From the NCBI GenBank assembly GCA_028671895.1, contig CM053803.1:43708786-43772785 (forward strand): DNA of 64,000 nt. The letters are read 5' to 3'. Source of the DNA: Oenanthe sinensis (Eukaryota; Streptophyta; Magnoliopsida; Apiales; Apiaceae). Positions 47,467-58,862 of this stretch are shown here, one piece after another. The first letter of the stretch is position 1. Each line of letters begins with the position of its first letter. The notes beneath the pieces are model-generated. The model had not been told where the DNA came from. It made no database searches and was given only the letters and a program-made list of their open reading frames with translations. The position numbers and the translations under genes are program-made.

Positions 47467-50400
47467 TTAAAACTTCGATTTCTTGCGCTCCTCTTCCTCA
47501 CGAGCTTTCTTCTTGGCTGCTTTTTCTTTCTTCATGAACTCAGGGTTGCAGACTTCATCCATCCTTTTCTTGAGAAGATTAAGTCCTTCCGCTTCCACAT
47601 GATTTCTGATCTTGTAGTCTCGAAACAACCTCAACCACCTCTCAACCATGCTGCGAGTGGTAAGCTTCGTGGGAATGTCTTCAAACCTCAGCTTAGTGAC
47701 TTTGTCAGGATACCCCTTTTCCCCTTTCTTCCTTATGACCAGCTGCTTAGGGTATCCAATGACAATAGCGGTGGTGCATTGCTGTAGCCTCTGAATGTCA
47801 AGCTGTTGTCTTCTCCTACAGAAGTTATCAAACGTGACCCTTAGATAATCCTGATCAAACTCGTCAACATCATCCATCTCATCAATCAATTCCCTTATTA
47901 TACATAGTGTTTCATGACTGTGTTCTGCAAAGATGTCGTACTTGATCTCAATGACGGTTTCCACCTGATGCTTGTCTGTATAGATCAGCAGATCATTCTC
48001 ATTCTCAGCTTTACTTTTGACAAACTTGACATTTGCACCAACCACTGCACTAACTTCCTCCCTAATTTCTCCTTCTTCAGGAATGTCTAATCTTGGATCT
48101 CCGTATCTCTGCACATACTCCTTTATTGCCCCTTCTTGTTGCTCGAATGCATAGTCTTCAGGCTCCTTCTTAACCACTGGTAGTTTGGCTTCAGGCAACT
48201 TGTATCTAACATCTTGCCTTCTTATCAACTTCTCCAAGTCCTTAGCCACCAGCTTCTTTTCCTTTGTTAGAAAACCCTTTGAGATGACTAGCTTTGCAAC
48301 TGCCTTCAGTACATTTCTGCTCGGGGTCAGTTTTGAGTCATGCAGATTTACGATCCTCAAGACCTTGTCATGGACGTATCTGATCTGGTAGGGATTTAGA
48401 AGAATGTCAACCCCTCTGTCTTCAGCCATCTTCAACAGTTTCTCCTTAAACAGCACTTCAGCCTTGACAGAGGTGTCTACCTTGTGAGCGAATTCTACCA
48501 GTTCACTTGCACCCCTTGCATGGAAGAAAGCTTCATCGACCATACACGGCTCGATTCTTGTTATGGGTGTCCAAGTAATCATCAGATTCCATGCCTTCTC
48601 CTTGAATATGACTTGTACGGAGGTGCATCCCTGTCTTATACAGTTTAGATAGTTCAGCAGCCCAGGGTTTAGATTTTCTAGCTTGTGAAGAAGGAAACTC
48701 AATCTTTCTGAGTCAGGAGCATAGGCTCTTGGTCCAGCTAAGGCTTCTCTAGCCTTGTCCCACTCGGGACCTTCCTTCCTTATGTCAGCCTGGACCTTAG
48801 GATCTTTGATCTTTTTTATTTCATACTCATGCTGAGTTTTCTGAGCCGCTCTCTTCTCCTTTGCCATTAGTTCCTTTTCCACTATTCCTTGAAGCACTTC
48901 TTCATTCACTCTTTTCTGGCTCCCCTGAAAATCTCTTCTTGCATCTCCGCTTCTTTCACTACTTCATCAACTTCTTCTTCTGGCACATGCTCGTCAGCAA
49001 CCGAGTGGTCTCCTGCATCACCTGCAACTCCTACGCCGGATCCGCCAGGATTTAGACCTCTTTCTTGTTCCCACTCTTTTGCCCGTTGCTCGAGTCTCGA
49101 CCTCCTTTCCACTAAGGCTTCTACATCCATCTCATCATCATCAGAATCTTCAATAAAGTTTCCCATAAATACATCGACTAGAGGTGTTTCTTTCTCAGCT
49201 TCTTCTTCAACTACCATCTTCTGCTTGCCTTTGTCCTTAAGAGCCGGTTGAGCCTCCTCCACCTTTTCTCCTAATTTGTTTGAGGACTCGATCACCGGAC
49301 CCTTACTAGTCAGGTTTTTCAGACCCTGATCCTCCTTCTCCCCCTTAGGTGGGTTATCCTCATCAGGAGCATCATCATCATTATTATCGTCACCACCACC
49401 ACCGGTTGAAGGACCAGGTCCAGCCCTGTTACGTCCAAAGACAGCATCAAGTAGTTCATTCAGCTTCGTCCAGACCTGAGACATGCCATGAGTGACATCA
49501 TCGACTGACCGCCCAACCTCCACTTGTACCAATCCAAGATTGTTTATCTTTTCAATCATTTGATTTTGGACGGCAATCAGGTTCTCCATGTACTGAGCTC
49601 CGACCTCCAATGTTCTAGAGTGAGAAGAGACAGCAGCAGTAACACCAGCAACTCCAGCCTCCAAAGCCTCCACCTTCTTCACTAGATCCTGCAATTTAGG
49701 GGACGGTGTTTGGCTTGGGTTAAACTGTTTACTCTCGCCGGGTTCTGTTTCACTCAAGATCCCTAAAGAGAAGGGATCTACTCTCCCTGTCTCTCCCTCG
49801 TGTTTAGAGCCTAACAGTACTAGAGCCTCATCTACTAGTCGCTGAGGACTAGCGGTGAGTTGGTCGGCGATATCGGTCAGTGAACTGAACCTTTAAGCGT
49901 TGTGTCTACGTTAGGAGATGGCTTTATGACCATGTCATCCCCTTGTTCACCAAGAACCTTTTCTGGTTCGCTGGGCTGTTCTGGAGGCATAGACCCACCA
50001 GTCACCAGATGTCGTTGCTCTGCGAGCAACTTGTTTTCTGATTCAGATGAGGAATAGTCATCCGTACTGGATTCGACAGACTCTTTCACATATAAACTTC
50101 CTGAGATCCTAGCATCAGAAGGGCGAGTCTCAGTTTACCTTTCCTCTTCCGAGAAATTGCTCAAAGAGCCCTGAGCGGACAACTCAGGGGAGGTAGGGCC
50201 AGCTCCTATTGGCTGTTGAGCTGGACCCCCTCCTTGACTCTCACCAATAAGCCTAGGCGAGTGCGAACGTGTTGGAATGTTTTGGAGAGGTGAGCCACCA
50301 GCGTGAGGTGTGGTGGCTGTGAGAGGTGAACTATCCCTAACAGGTTGCGCAGTTGCCACTGGGTTAGAATCCACCTTTTGCTTCTTTGGGGGTGGCAGAG

Positions 50401-51622
50401 CTGCTGATGTGACTACTCTCTCAACTCCGACACTCCCTCCAATCGATTCACTCGACTCAGATGAGCTTGCCTTCCTTTTATCACCAGTTTTAGGGCTGGC
50501 TGTATGTTTGTGAACAGAAGGGCTTGCAGCCTGGGATAAAGCCTGGGGGTTTTCAGGCCCACGGCTGTAGAAAACAGGGGTTGGTTGAATTGACGATTGG
50601 TTAAGATCAGCAAGAATAGGTACCTGACTCAGAAGATCGTCATCCTTGTCGGCTCCAGCTTCTGCAACATTTGCATCGGCCATGTCAACATCCACACCTG
50701 CTTCTCCCAAATTTCCAGACACTTGATCTCCACCTGCAGCTTCGTTACCGCTACTCTCAGCTTCTGCTGTGGTAAACTGAGAAGCGTGCATCCTAGCATA
50801 CTCATCTTGCAGATCCTGGAAGTACGGAGTCAGGCGCAACTCAAAAAGTCTTGACTTTTGCTGGGTTTCCATGGTGGAGATACTCTTTAAGGTCATATCA
50901 AAACATGCCATCCTTTAAGAGCCTTGAAATACTCTTCTGTGCTCCTCTGAAAGGACGTCATCCAGAACCATCTGAAGGAATCTTGGCATCCAGCATTTGA
51001 TTGGTCCATCTTCTGGATTCCTAGATGCATTCTTTTCCAATGCCCACCTCTCAAGCAACTGAATCAACAGATGTTTGCCCACATTCACCTTCCCGTTGTT
51101 GGCCACTCCATATAGTATTACCCGGTAGCTGTTGTTCATCGGCCTGTAGTCTTTGTCCTTTGGGAACATGCAGCGTTGAATGGCTTGAACTACATAATCC
51201 CACTCAGCTGGTAGCATACCGGTGTTAACCTTTGTTACCTTGATAGGACCCCTGGGAGGGCGACAACCTATCTCCGTGAATAATTGTAACATATCATCCA
51301 TAGTGGGTTCCGGAGCAAAATTTTCTGAAGGAAGCCCGAGTATCTCATTGAACTTCTGCAGACTAACCTCATATTTAACACCACCGATAGTGAAGGATAA
51401 GCCTGTTGGATTTGCTTTACCACCCTGAATCTCTAATGTTGAGTAAGCAGCTTGAAGGGCTTCGATATTCAGGATGGGAGAGGTGGTTAAATCATGACTT
51501 ATTATGGATGTGTTGTTGAGGGACTCAATCCAGAACTGGTAGTGAATGAATCTACAAGTTGCTCGATCAGCAGAGAGATTAACAAAGTTGGTTTTGGGAA
51601 TTGTGAAATTTGGGTTTGCCAT
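47467..51622 (-). pseudogene. long 3' ORF (env-position ORF) of element B, broken
   Basis: Coding potential runs from 51622 to 47467 with at least four breaks: in-frame stops at 50915-50917 and 50135-50137, and frame changes near 49877-49890 and 48906-48940. The first part (51622-50915) has a compact domain with GVKYEVSLQKFNEILGLP and NSYRVILYGVANNGKVN. This resembles the ORF1-like domain of plant LTR elements such as ATHILA (tentative). Then follow a Ser/Pro/Gln-rich stretch with an NLS-like PPPKKQKV (~50371-50391), a coiled-coil-like middle (49757-48906) and a 480-codon C-terminal part ending in charged KKKAREEEERKK. I see no signal peptide or membrane span, unlike a typical envelope protein. 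The position after pol is that of the Sirevirus env-like ORF. Confidence 0.7.
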
Positions 51623-52329
51623 TTTAAATTTGTGTTTGAGAAAAGAAATGTTCTGAAAAGGTTTTGCAATGGAAATTTAGAGAACAAGTTCTAAATTTAA
51701 ACACAAAAAAAACGTACACTATCCCCACTAATTACCCCACGTAATTAGTGACACAATTTAAAATAAATTAACTTCCCCACTAATGACCACTTAACTCCCC
51801 ACTAATGATTGACGGTTGAGTTTTAGAAAATTAAAGTGAACAGCCGTTTTTGTTGTTTTAGCTATGAAAAAAAAACTTATATTTCGGAAAAACACAAAAC
51901 AGGGCGGTTAAGTTGCACTTTATGGATTAAACAGTAATACTCACAACTATTCCACTCAAGAACACAAAATAAATGAAGAACAAGAAAGCACGAAACCAAA
52001 AAAAACAAACTCACTCGAATGAAAAGAAAACTAAAGAACGATTTGCAAGAACACGAATGACGTAGAAAAAGCGCAAAGAGTTCAACAGTTTATTTTAAAC
52101 AAAATTTTGGCAGAGTTTTGTTTTAGTGATTAATGCTTTCAAGTAACAGTTAGTGATTTTTGTTTAAGAAAATCACAAGAAAACTTGGTGTAATGGCAGG
52201 GAAGAGGATGCTGTGTATGTATGTACTTGCGTGTGTATGTATGTATATGCGTGTGTATATGAATGAACTTAAACTTTTTGAAAGAAAGAGAGAAAGTTAA
52301 TGGAAATAATGAACAGTCTATATAATGGT

Positions 52330-52530
52330 ATATATATATATAGGCACGCTTAAAAAGGTAACTGAAAAGACAAGTCACATCTCGATCTCGAGATACGCAT
52401 CTCGATCCACATCTCGATGTCGATCTCGATCTACATCTCGATGTCGACAGATCGAGATTTACCTTAAAGTTTTTAAGCAATTTTCGCAAGTCGATCTCGA
52501 TCTCGATCCAGAAACAGATCGAGATTTGCC
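52330..52530 (-). promoter_or_regulatory. LTR-like GATCGA repeat block plus TATA in the pol-3' ORF linker
   Basis: On the minus strand, 52530-52379 holds repeated GATCGAGAT / ATCGACAT units and two copies of GATCGAGATTTRCCTT. This motif also occurs in both LTRs (for example ~46370-46385). A TATATATATATA follows ~40 bp downstream in the same sense (52342-52330), and ~700 bp later comes the start of the 3' ORF at 51622. The arrangement repeat block, TATA, ORF mirrors that in the LTR. A promoter function is inference. Confidence 0.45.
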
Positions 52531-52883
52531 TTAGAAAATTTCAATGAAATTACAGGAATTAAACATTTATATGTAAAATTCATAAGATTTCACCACAAAT
52601 TTTCACAACATTTTAGAAACTTACAATTTTGAAATGACAGGGAATTTAGCAAATAAATTATGCATTTCAAAATTAAGTCTAGCATTAAATCCCATCACTT
52701 CATTTGACATTAATCATATAGATACACAGATCAGCACAAGATTAATTTCATGAAACTTTCTAACTTCCCCTTATGACATGCAACACATACATTTTTGAAA
52801 TTAAGTACACATTATTAATTATGAATATTCATGCACAACATTAATATGTACACAAACTGAATTATAACAGATAGGTAGCAAAA

Positions 52884-54368
52884 CTAACAGGTGTTAAGCA
52901 TCCCCAATTCACCAACCAATCTAGAAAATGTTGATTCGTCTAGAGGTTTAGTGAATATATCTGCTATTTGAAGTTCAGTAGACACAAAATGCAACTCTAC
53001 AGTTCCATTTTCTACATGCTCTCTAATAAAATGATACCTGATATCAATGTGCTTGGTCCTGGAGTGATCCACAGGGTTGTTGGTCATTGCAATAGCACTT
53101 GTGTTGTCACACATGATAGGAATCTTAGATACTTCCACACCGTAGTCCTTGAGTTGGTTCTTCATCCACAGTATCTGGGCCACACAGCTTCCAGCAGCAA
53201 TATATTCTGCTTCAGCTGTCGAGGTAGATACTGTGTGTTGTTTCTTGCTTTGCCAAGACACCAACCTTCTTCCAAGGAACTGATAGCTTCCTGAAGTGCT
53301 CTTCCTATCTATTCTACAATCTGCGTAATCTGAATCTGAATAGCCAACAAGATTAAATCCTGTATCTCTTGGGTACCAAATCCCGAGATTTGATGTTCCC
53401 TTGAGATACCTAAAAATACGCTTTACGGCTATGAGATGTGACTCTCTAGGATCCGCTTGGAACCTTGCACATAAGCATGTAGAGAACATAATATCAGGTC
53501 TGCAAGCAGTTAAATACAAAAGTGAGCCGATCATACCTCGATAGTTTGAGATGTCTACAGGTTTACCCGCTTTATCCTCATCAAGCTTCGTGGTTGTTGC
53601 CATAGGAGTCTTAGCTTGTGATACATCTTCGAGACCATACTTCTTCAATAGATCATGAATGTACTTGGTCTGGCAGATAAATATCCCGTCCTTCTTCTGA
53701 CTAACTTGAATACCCAGAAAGAACGTCAGCTCTCTCATCATGCTCATCTCATACCTCGATTGCATTAACTTTGCGAATTTAACACACAGCTTCTCATTTG
53801 CAGACCCAAAGATAATGTCATCCATATATACTTGCACCATTATTAGATCATCTTTGCATTTCTTGTAGAAAAGCGTCTTGTCGATTACTCCTCTTGTGAA
53901 ACCACTTTCTAGTAAGAAGTCTGACAGAGTTTCATACCACTTCCGCGGAGACTGCTTAAGGCCATATACTGATTTGAAGAGACGATAAACATAATCAGAG
54001 TATTTGCTGTCGACAAACCCGGGAGGTTGATCGACATACACTTCTTCATCCAGTTCACCGTTTAAGAATGCACTCTTGACATCCATCTGATAGACTTTAA
54101 AACCATGATGTGCTGCGAATGCTAAGAACATCCTTACTGCCTCTAGCCTTGCTACTAGTGTGTAGGTTTCATCATAATCAATTCCTTCTCTTTGAGTATA
54201 ACCCTTAGCAACTAGGCGAGCTTTATTTCGTGTTACAAGTCCGTTTTCATCCAGCTTGTTTCTGAATACCCATTTTGTTCCAACAACAGATCTATTCTTT
54301 AGTCTGGGTACCAGTTTCCACACCTTCTGTCTTTCAAACTGATTGAGTTCCTCTTGCATGGCAATCAC
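52884..54368 (-). CDS. reverse transcriptase-RNase H of element B
   Basis: 494 codons open without a break. The RT region starts MQEELNQFERQKVWKLVPR and has GTKWVFRNK, ARLVAKGYTQREGIDYDETY and the catalytic VYMDDIIFGS (YMDD instead of the more usual YVDD). RNase H follows with GYSDSDYADCRIDRKS, STAEAEYIAAGS and KHIDIRYHFIREHV, and the C-terminal TKPLDESTF typical of copia pol. It was made as part of a polyprotein. The ATG is not a real start, because the upstream spacer was lost by deletion (see 54365-54706). The enzyme domains look complete. Confidence 0.88.
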   Translation of the reverse strand: MIAMQEELNQFERQKVWKLVPRLKNRSVVGTKWVFRNKLDENGLVTRNKARLVAKGYTQREGIDYDETYTLVARLEAVRMFLAFAAHHGFKVYQMDVKSAFLNGELDEEVYVDQPPGFVDSKYSDYVYRLFKSVYGLKQSPRKWYETLSDFLLESGFTRGVIDKTLFYKKCKDDLIMVQVYMDDIIFGSANEKLCVKFAKLMQSRYEMSMMRELTFFLGIQVSQKKDGIFICQTKYIHDLLKKYGLEDVSQAKTPMATTTKLDEDKAGKPVDISNYRGMIGSLLYLTACRPDIMFSTCLCARFQADPRESHLIAVKRIFRYLKGTSNLGIWYPRDTGFNLVGYSDSDYADCRIDRKSTSGSYQFLGRRLVSWQSKKQHTVSTSTAEAEYIAAGSCVAQILWMKNQLKDYGVEVSKIPIMCDNTSAIAMTNNPVDHSRTKHIDIRYHFIREHVENGTVELHFVSTELQIADIFTKPLDESTFSRLVGELGMLNTC

Positions 54369-54706
54369 CTTCTATTCTTTGGATCACTACCCTGCACTAC
54401 AGACTTAGGAACTGTATCCACTTCATCAATATCCATATTTTCGAATCTTAGGGAAGTGGGCTCACTGTCTTCCTTTAGTATAGAAGGGAACTTTGAGTCG
54501 TCGAATGTGACATTAAGGCTTTCAACCACCTTGCGATCATTAAGCACAAACACCCTGTACGCTGCTGCTACTTCAAGAGAATATCCAACGAAAACCCCTT
54601 CATCTGCTTTGGCATCAAACTTTCCAAGTTGTGCATTGTCTCTTAACACAAAGCATTTGGCACCAAACACGTGAAAGTACTTGATAGATGGTTTTCGTTT
54701 ATTCAT
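54365..54706 (-). pseudogene. integrase C-terminal fragment of element B
   Basis: Continues the integrase after a stop at 54788-54790. Shows KPSIKYFHVFGAKCFVLRD and GVFVGYSLEVAAAYRVF, the copia integrase C-terminal (GKGYE-like) part. It ends near 54365 where the sequence jumps directly to the RT start. The usual ~100-residue spacer between integrase and RT is missing, and the frame changes, so a deletion is likely. Confidence 0.75.
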
Positions 54707-54787
54707 CAGATAATACGGCGTCTCATTATAGTCCTTTATAATCAGGGTTCTGTTCTGTGTATAACAAGTCGCGTTAACTGCTTCAGC

Positions 54788-56282
54788 CTAAAAATATAAA
54801 GGAAGTCTTGACTCATACAGCATTGTCCTAGCTGCTTCAACCAGTGTCCTATTCTTCCTTTCTACCACCCCATTCTGCTGCGGTGTTCTCGGTGCTGAAT
54901 ACTGTCGTCTGATCCCTTTAGATATGCAGAATTCCATTAACACTGAGTTCTTGAATTCTGTCCCGTTGTCGGATCGGATAGTCTTCACAGTCAGACTTGC
55001 TACGTTTTCAATTACCAGTACATGCCTAATGATCTCATGTGGCACTTCATCTTTCGATGTCACAAACATCACCCATGTGTATTTGGAAAAGTCATCGACA
55101 ATCACCAGCGCGTATCTTTCCCTTGACATTGACATAACATTAACGGGTCCAAACAAATCCATGTGAAGTAGTTGTAGGGGCTCGGTAATGCTATTCACTT
55201 GCTTATCCTTATGCGAGGCTCTTTTCGATTTTCCCATCTCACATGCTTCGCAGAGTCCATCTGGAGTAAACTCCATCTGCGGTAGCCCTCTTACCAATTC
55301 TCTCCTTACGAGATTATTCATTGCTTTAAAGTTCATGTGAGATAATCTTTTATGCCATAGCCAACTTTCATCAGCAGAAGCCTTGCTGTAGAAACACGTG
55401 ACTTCAGACTGATCAGCAGAATTCATGTCGGCTATGAACAAATTTGACTTCCTTACTCCTTTGAGAGCAAGGCTTCCATCCTTTTTGTTTCGAATCGAAC
55501 AGTCATGCTTCCCAAAGTTGACGTCAAAACCCCTGTCGGTGAACTGACTAACGCTGAGAAGATTATGTCGCAATCCTTCCACAAAAGACACGTCCTCAAT
55601 GATAACATTTCCACAAACAATCTTGTCATATCCCCGGGTGTAACCTTTACTGTTATCTCCAAAAGTAACCACGGAGCCGGCTCTCAACACCAAATCTGTT
55701 AGCAGGGACTTATTTCCGGTCATATGCCTTGATGCTCCACTGTCCAGCACCCATATGACTTTACTCTTTTCCTGTTCACTGCCCTCTGATTGTTCTGAAG
55801 ATCTTGCCATTAAAGCGAAGTTGCATAGTTCCTGATCTTCATCTTCATCAGACTCGTCCCAACCCTTCCCTTCAGTCACAACATACGCCCGGCTTCCCTT
55901 CTGTTGCTTGCTAACCAAGGCATCATATTTCTTTTTCAGATCAGCATAGGATTCCTTGGGATGAACGTACTTGGGCTTCTTGCACTCTGTTGCAAAGTGC
56001 CCCAATTCATTGCAGTTGTAGCATCTGAACTTGTTCTTGTCTACCAGGTTAGGTCTGTAGCCACTACCAGATGTGCTACCTTGACCGCTGTAACTTCCCC
56101 GACCACTTACACTACTGCCTCTGCTGCTGCTGCCTCTTCGGCTGAAAGAACTACCAAATCGTCCTTTACCTCTTCTTGACTTCCTGAAGCTGATATGAGC
56201 AAATTCTCGAGCAATACAAGCATATGACTTGTCTTCTAATTTGTCCAGCTCTTCAAGGGTATAGTATTCATCCTCATTTTTT
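54788..56282 (-). pseudogene. zinc knuckle, protease and integrase of element B
   Basis: The reading frame is open from the frameshift near 56277-56282 to a TAG at 54788-54790. In order: Arg/Ser/Gly-rich linker, zinc knuckle CYNCNELGHFATEC (~56000), aspartic protease with VLDSGASRHMTG (~55740), integrase zinc-binding HKRLSHMNFKAM...CEAC (~55340), and the catalytic core with MDLFGP, IRSDNGTEFKNS and GVVERKNRT (DDE). No internal stop. It cannot be made together with the RT because of the stop at the left end and the deletion beyond it. Confidence 0.85.
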
Positions 56283-57096
56283 CGGATGGATCTTCAATGT
56301 CTAATACCACCCTTTCAGGATTAGCAGTTTTCAATGAGACAGCTGCAAGTGCCTTTACAGCAGACTCTTCAGCTACAAGTCCAGACTCACTTACCGCTTT
56401 GTATTCTCCACTATTGTAGGATCTTCTTTTGTCATTTTGTTCCAGCTCCAGCTCGTAGGTCTTTAAAACACCATACAGCTTTTCGAGAGAAGTATTTTTC
56501 AAGTCTCTTGACTCTCGAATGGCAGTGATCCTGTGTTCCAGATGTTTAGGCAAATTCAAGAGAAACTTGATATTTGAATCTGCCAGTGGATAGACTTTAT
56601 CTCTTATACTCAGCTCGATAAGCAATTTACTGTAACGTTTGTAAACATCTGCTACACTTTCTCCTCGTTCGCATCTGAACGATTCATATTCAGATATCAG
56701 AATGCGCTTGTGATTATCTCTAACTTCCTCGGTCCCCTCCATCACTACAGCCAGTTTATCCCACACGGCTTTAGCTGTTTTTAATCCCTTTATCTGAACA
56801 TAGTACTCTGAGTCTAGGGATTCAATTATGACGTTGCGTAACGACGCATCCATACCAACCAATTCTTTATCTGCGTCTGAAAACTCCATTTCCTCTTTAG
56901 GAACAGACCGGGATGGTATTAGTATCCCTCCTTCCATTCGCTCTGGCTCAATTTTCATGGGTATGTATGGACCGTTCTCCAATATTCTCAAGTATACCTT
57001 GTTTATTGATTCAAGGTAGGCTTTCATCCTTCCGGTCCATTCGTCATAAAGTTGTGCATCAAACGGAGGTATCTTAAATCTGTGTGCGGCGACCAT
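56236..57096 (-). pseudogene. gag of element B, frame-shifted near its end
   Basis: 286 codons from ATG at 57096. The N-terminal part is the UBN2-type copia gag domain (FDAQLYDEWTGRMKAYLESI, KAVWDKLAVVMEGTEEVRDN, LLNLPKHLEHRITAIRESRD). A run of six T (56277-56282, A on the minus strand) appears one base short, so the frame leaves gag-pol and ends at 56236. The first ATG lies ~520 bp after the PBS, which is normal for a gag leader. Confidence 0.8.
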
Positions 57097-57613
57097 TTTA
57101 ATAAAGTTTAAAATTAAGATAATACACTTTTCAAATTACAATAAATTGTATTTACTTAAAAATTTATTATCTCACTTTAAATATCCAACACTTAATATCC
57201 AATGGGTTTTGCACTTAAGATTCAAGCAAGTTAGTTCTAATCACAGGAACAGTAGCAGGGTCCACCAGTTTTTCAAGTCCAAACAAAAAGTTGTCCACTT
57301 TCTAGTTGACAGAAGTTCGAATATGTCCTTTTTGTTCAGTCAAACAGTTGATTCAAGTTACCTAGTCAACCAATCAAATATTCTTTTATAACCAGATTTT
57401 TGACCACAAGAAAACCCACAAAGCTCTAAAGTACAACGTTTTGGAATGTTGTACAAATATTCCTTACACCATGACTCAGAACTTTTTAGATCTATGAACT
57501 TTTCAAGAAGACACAAATAAAAGCTTTCGGCACAAACTTTAAAAAAAAATGGATCTGGGATTTTCAAGAACCAACTCAAACAACACGGTAGGATCTCTGT
57601 TAGATGTGTTTAA

Positions 57614-57629
57614 CCTGGCTCTGATACCA
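57614..57629 (-). other. primer binding site of element B (initiator tRNA-Met)
   Basis: TGGTATCAGAGCCAGG on the minus strand, two bases from the 5' LTR end. The TGGTATCAGAGC core is complementary to the 3' end of plant initiator tRNA-Met, the usual copia primer. Confidence 0.85.
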
Positions 57630-57631
57630 AT

Positions 57632-58862
57632 TGTTAGGTCCAAAGTGTTGTAGAGGGGGGGTGAATACAACTGTTTAAAAGTAATGAGAGAATATACAAA
57701 TATGCAGGGAATAAATGATGACACATAATTTCAAGAATATATCTTTATATTCATTGAGGGATTTGCTACAACATTCATAAAAGCATCATGATCAGTTGAA
57801 CAATAAATACAGCAATTAAAGCTTGATTCAACTGATCCTCTCTCTCACTATTGTTTTACAGTAAATGCTCTCTCTTGAAAAATATCGTAGAAATACAGAG
57901 ATGGATAAAAATCAAATACAAATGAAAACAAAGTGCTGCTTTTATAATGTCGTGTAGTCTTGATCTTGTCCTTTTTGTGTACGTGGCCCAATCAGGACTC
58001 GACAACAAAAAGTACTTTCCCAACCACTCTGGATCAACCGTTCACAATAAGCCACTTGTCCCTTGAACATTAAATGCTACATATCGACCCGCATCTCGAT
58101 CTCGGCCTAGACCCATCTCGATCTCGATCTTGGTCGACAATCTCGATCTCGATCTCGATCTGTGAAAATCTCGATCTCGATCTATGAGAATCTCGATCTC
58201 GATCTGTGAGAATCTCGATCTGCCGTGGATCGAGATTTGCCTTGCAATGTTTTTCTTCAATTAGCAATCTCGATCCGCATCTCGATCTGCTGTGGATCGA
58301 CATTTGCCTTAGCAAATATGCACTCATCCAATGTTGACTTTCTTTAGTGACTAATTGTGGATTAACCTTTATGAGCAAGTTTCCCTAGCTTCTTCAATTT
58401 CTTTTCCTCACTCAATTCAAATGAGATCTTCTATTACTGACATGAACTTGCCTCCAATTTCCTGACACTTGATGCAATGGTCTGGTTCATAAGTGACTAG
58501 TCTTGTAGGGGTTCTTGCTTCTGAATGTTAGTTCTCATTTGTTGATTAACCTTTACATTATCCAGTTGTTGAGATACATTACATGAAATCACTTTGGTCT
58601 TCTTGATACTTCTTTGACATTAATTTGATTCTCCATTAGATAAGTTAGGGCATGAGCAATACTGAGATTGAACTTCTTCTCACTTAGGCATTGTTGATTA
58701 ACCAAATTAGTTACTTGTAGTTACCAAGTATCATTACCATTTCTTCAGTTGATTGATTCCATGTGCTTCTTCAGTTTCCCTTATTTTGCTGTTGTTTTAT
58801 CTTTTATCTAGTTGAGTTACATAATAATTAAGTGTTACAAGTTAGTACACCTATGCCTTTCA
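57632..58862 (-). repeat. 5' LTR of element B
   Basis: 1,231 bp with the same ends as the left LTR. TATA at 57939-57946 (minus strand), GATCGA repeat block at ~58083-58303, and a G7 run where the other LTR has G13. It drives the genomic transcript, if active. Confidence 0.92.

Larger units (their letters stand above)
45768..58862 (-). mobile_element. full-length Sirevirus-like Ty1/copia retrotransposon, element B
   Basis: 13.1 kb with two LTRs (45768-47004 and 57632-58862), flanked by GTAAT at 45763-45767 and 58863-58867. PBS and polypurine tract are in the expected places for a minus-strand element. Order in its own sense: 5' LTR, PBS, gag, protease, integrase, RT-RNase H, 1.26-kb linker, long 3' ORF region, polypurine tract, 3' LTR. 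Great length, large LTRs and a long extra ORF after pol fit the Sirevirus (SIRE/Maximus) group. Several lesions make it non-autonomous, but the LTRs are so alike that insertion was recent. Confidence 0.92.

Noticed and set aside
52139..52534. Frames rich in SRSTSRCRSR in the pol-3' ORF linker
   Set aside because: Same reason: translation of GATCGA repeats and of an (AC/GT)-rich stretch.
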